From: JBOGZI01 sp050697275
GTDB lineage: Bacteria; Actinomycetota; Thermoleophilia; Solirubrobacterales; 70-9
Direction of reading: 5' to 3'
Assembly (NCBI GenBank): GCA_050697275.1
Contig: JBOGZI010000088.1
Span: forward strand, 1-5,481
DNA length: 5,481 bases
The position numbers and the translations under genes are program-made. Position 1 is the stretch's first letter, and the number at the start of each line of letters is the position of its first letter. This document shows, one piece after another, positions 4,981-5,481 of the stretch. The notes under the pieces were generated by a model, which had not been told where the DNA came from, did not search any database, and was given only the letters and a program-made list of their open reading frames with translations.

Positions 4981-5421
4981 ATGTCCCTCTGCCGTCAACA
5001 GGCGTTCATCGATGCCTCGCCGCGGGTCGTCTGGAGCCTGCTCAGCGACATCGACCGCCACGCCGATTGGTGGCCGGGGTTCGTCGAGGTCGAATGCGAG
5101 GGCTTGGAGGCCGGCTGCGAGTACCGGCAGGTGGTGACCGACCCGTTCGGCAAGGACTCCGACGAGACCTTCCGGGTGGAGCAGATGGAGGACTGCGAGC
5201 GGCTCACGATCCACTGCCTCGAGACCGGCACCTTCGTCCGCTTCGTCCTCACCGAGGCTCAGGGCGGCACCTTCCTCGACGGCGAGGCCGGAATGGAGCC
5301 GCCGAGCGTCAAGCACCGCGTCTGGGACGTGGTCGCCGGCAAGCGCTGGTACAGGGACTGGCTGGCGAAGTCGCTCGACGCGATCGGAGAGCTGGCCAAA
5401 CGGGAGCGGAGCCCGAGCTGA
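4981..5421 (+). CDS. SRPBCC family protein (second paralog)
   Basis: This 146-residue soluble protein is an SRPBCC (START/Bet v1-like) protein clearly related to the one at 3279-3734. Shared segments are CRQQAFI (4-10), DWWPG (29-33), ETGTF.RFVLTEAQGGTF (81-98) and a C-terminal helix with W.RDWLAKSLDAI. Cysteines 4, 39, 46 and 79 match cysteines 5, 40, 49 and 83 of the paralog. It has a two-residue gap after the second cysteine and several conservative changes, so the duplication is not recent. ATG 4981 is preferred because it aligns with the paralog's start and has the GACAAT box. An in-frame ATG at 4942 overlaps the preceding stop (ATGA) and would add 13 residues with no match in the paralog. 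Ligand unknown. The gene converges on the tRNA gene with 15 bases between. Confidence 0.87.
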   Translation: MSLCRQQAFIDASPRVVWSLLSDIDRHADWWPGFVEVECEGLEAGCEYRQVVTDPFGKDSDETFRVEQMEDCERLTIHCLETGTFVRFVLTEAQGGTFLDGEAGMEPPSVKHRVWDVVAGKRWYRDWLAKSLDAIGELAKRERSPS

Positions 5422-5436
5422 CGAGGAAGCGGCGAG

Positions 5437-5481
5437 TGGGCGATCCTGGACTCGAACCAGGGACCTCGTCCTTATCAGAGA
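5437..5481 (-). tRNA. tRNA-Ile (GAT anticodon), 3' part only, cut by the window edge
   Basis: Reading the minus strand from 5481, the anticodon loop CTGATAA (5478-5472) has GAT at 5476-5474. The 3' side of the anticodon stem GGACG, a 5-base variable region AGGTC, the T-arm CCTGG/TTCGAGT/CCAGG and the acceptor strand ATCGCCC with discriminator A (5437) follow. The last seven acceptor bases fit the GGGCGAT expected at the 5' end, which lies outside the window together with the D-arm. The CCA end is not encoded; CTC follows. The gene converges on the second SRPBCC gene, so its transcript must end close by or inside that gene. Confidence 0.93.

Noticed and set aside
1..5481. CRISPR array, insertion sequence, integrase, phage structural or toxin-antitoxin genes
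   Set aside because: No regularly spaced repeats, transposase or integrase motifs, terminal inverted repeats or toxin/antitoxin-like small genes were seen on either strand.

Overview
The window is about 70% GC by eye, with G/C-ending codons nearly everywhere. It carries a Ddl, a bifunctional nuclease (BFN) and several genes that look leaderless. That suggests a high-GC actinobacterium, most likely Thermoleophilia (Solirubrobacter/Conexibacter-like). This placement is inferred from protein flavour and composition; no marker gene proves it.

Left part (1-2650): a truncated membrane-protein gene leaves the left edge on the minus strand. It is divergent from a fold-type I PLP aminotransferase (208-1662), which overlaps D-alanine--D-alanine ligase (1659-2609) by an ATGA junction. 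Ddl converges on a BFN/DUF151 gene (2648-3145, minus), and small hairpins lie in the 38-base gap. Apart from the edge gene these look like ordinary chromosomal genes. The aminotransferase-ddl overlap links amino-acid metabolism with peptidoglycan precursor synthesis.

Right part (3146-5436): a GC-rich divergent intergenic region contains direct repeats and a perfect 10-bp-arm palindrome. It leads into three plus-strand genes: an SRPBCC protein (3279-3734), a chimeric protein (3818-4945) and a second SRPBCC protein paralogous to the first (4981-5421). The chimera pairs a DnaG-primase-like core, in which the catalytic residues are replaced, with a three-helix membrane domain. Both SRPBCC genes have GACAATCG at the same distance before ATG and no Shine-Dalgarno sequence, so they are probably leaderless. 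The chimera is the most unusual object here: its primase-like half uses clearly more A/T-ending codons than its membrane half, and a good internal ribosome site could let the membrane half be made separately.

Right edge (5437-5481): the 3' half of a minus-strand tRNA-Ile(GAT), cut by the window, converges on the second SRPBCC gene.

How the right-hand genes work together is unknown. A reasonable inference is a membrane-tethered, catalytically dead primase-like protein working near two small ligand-binding proteins, but nothing in the sequence names a ligand or process.
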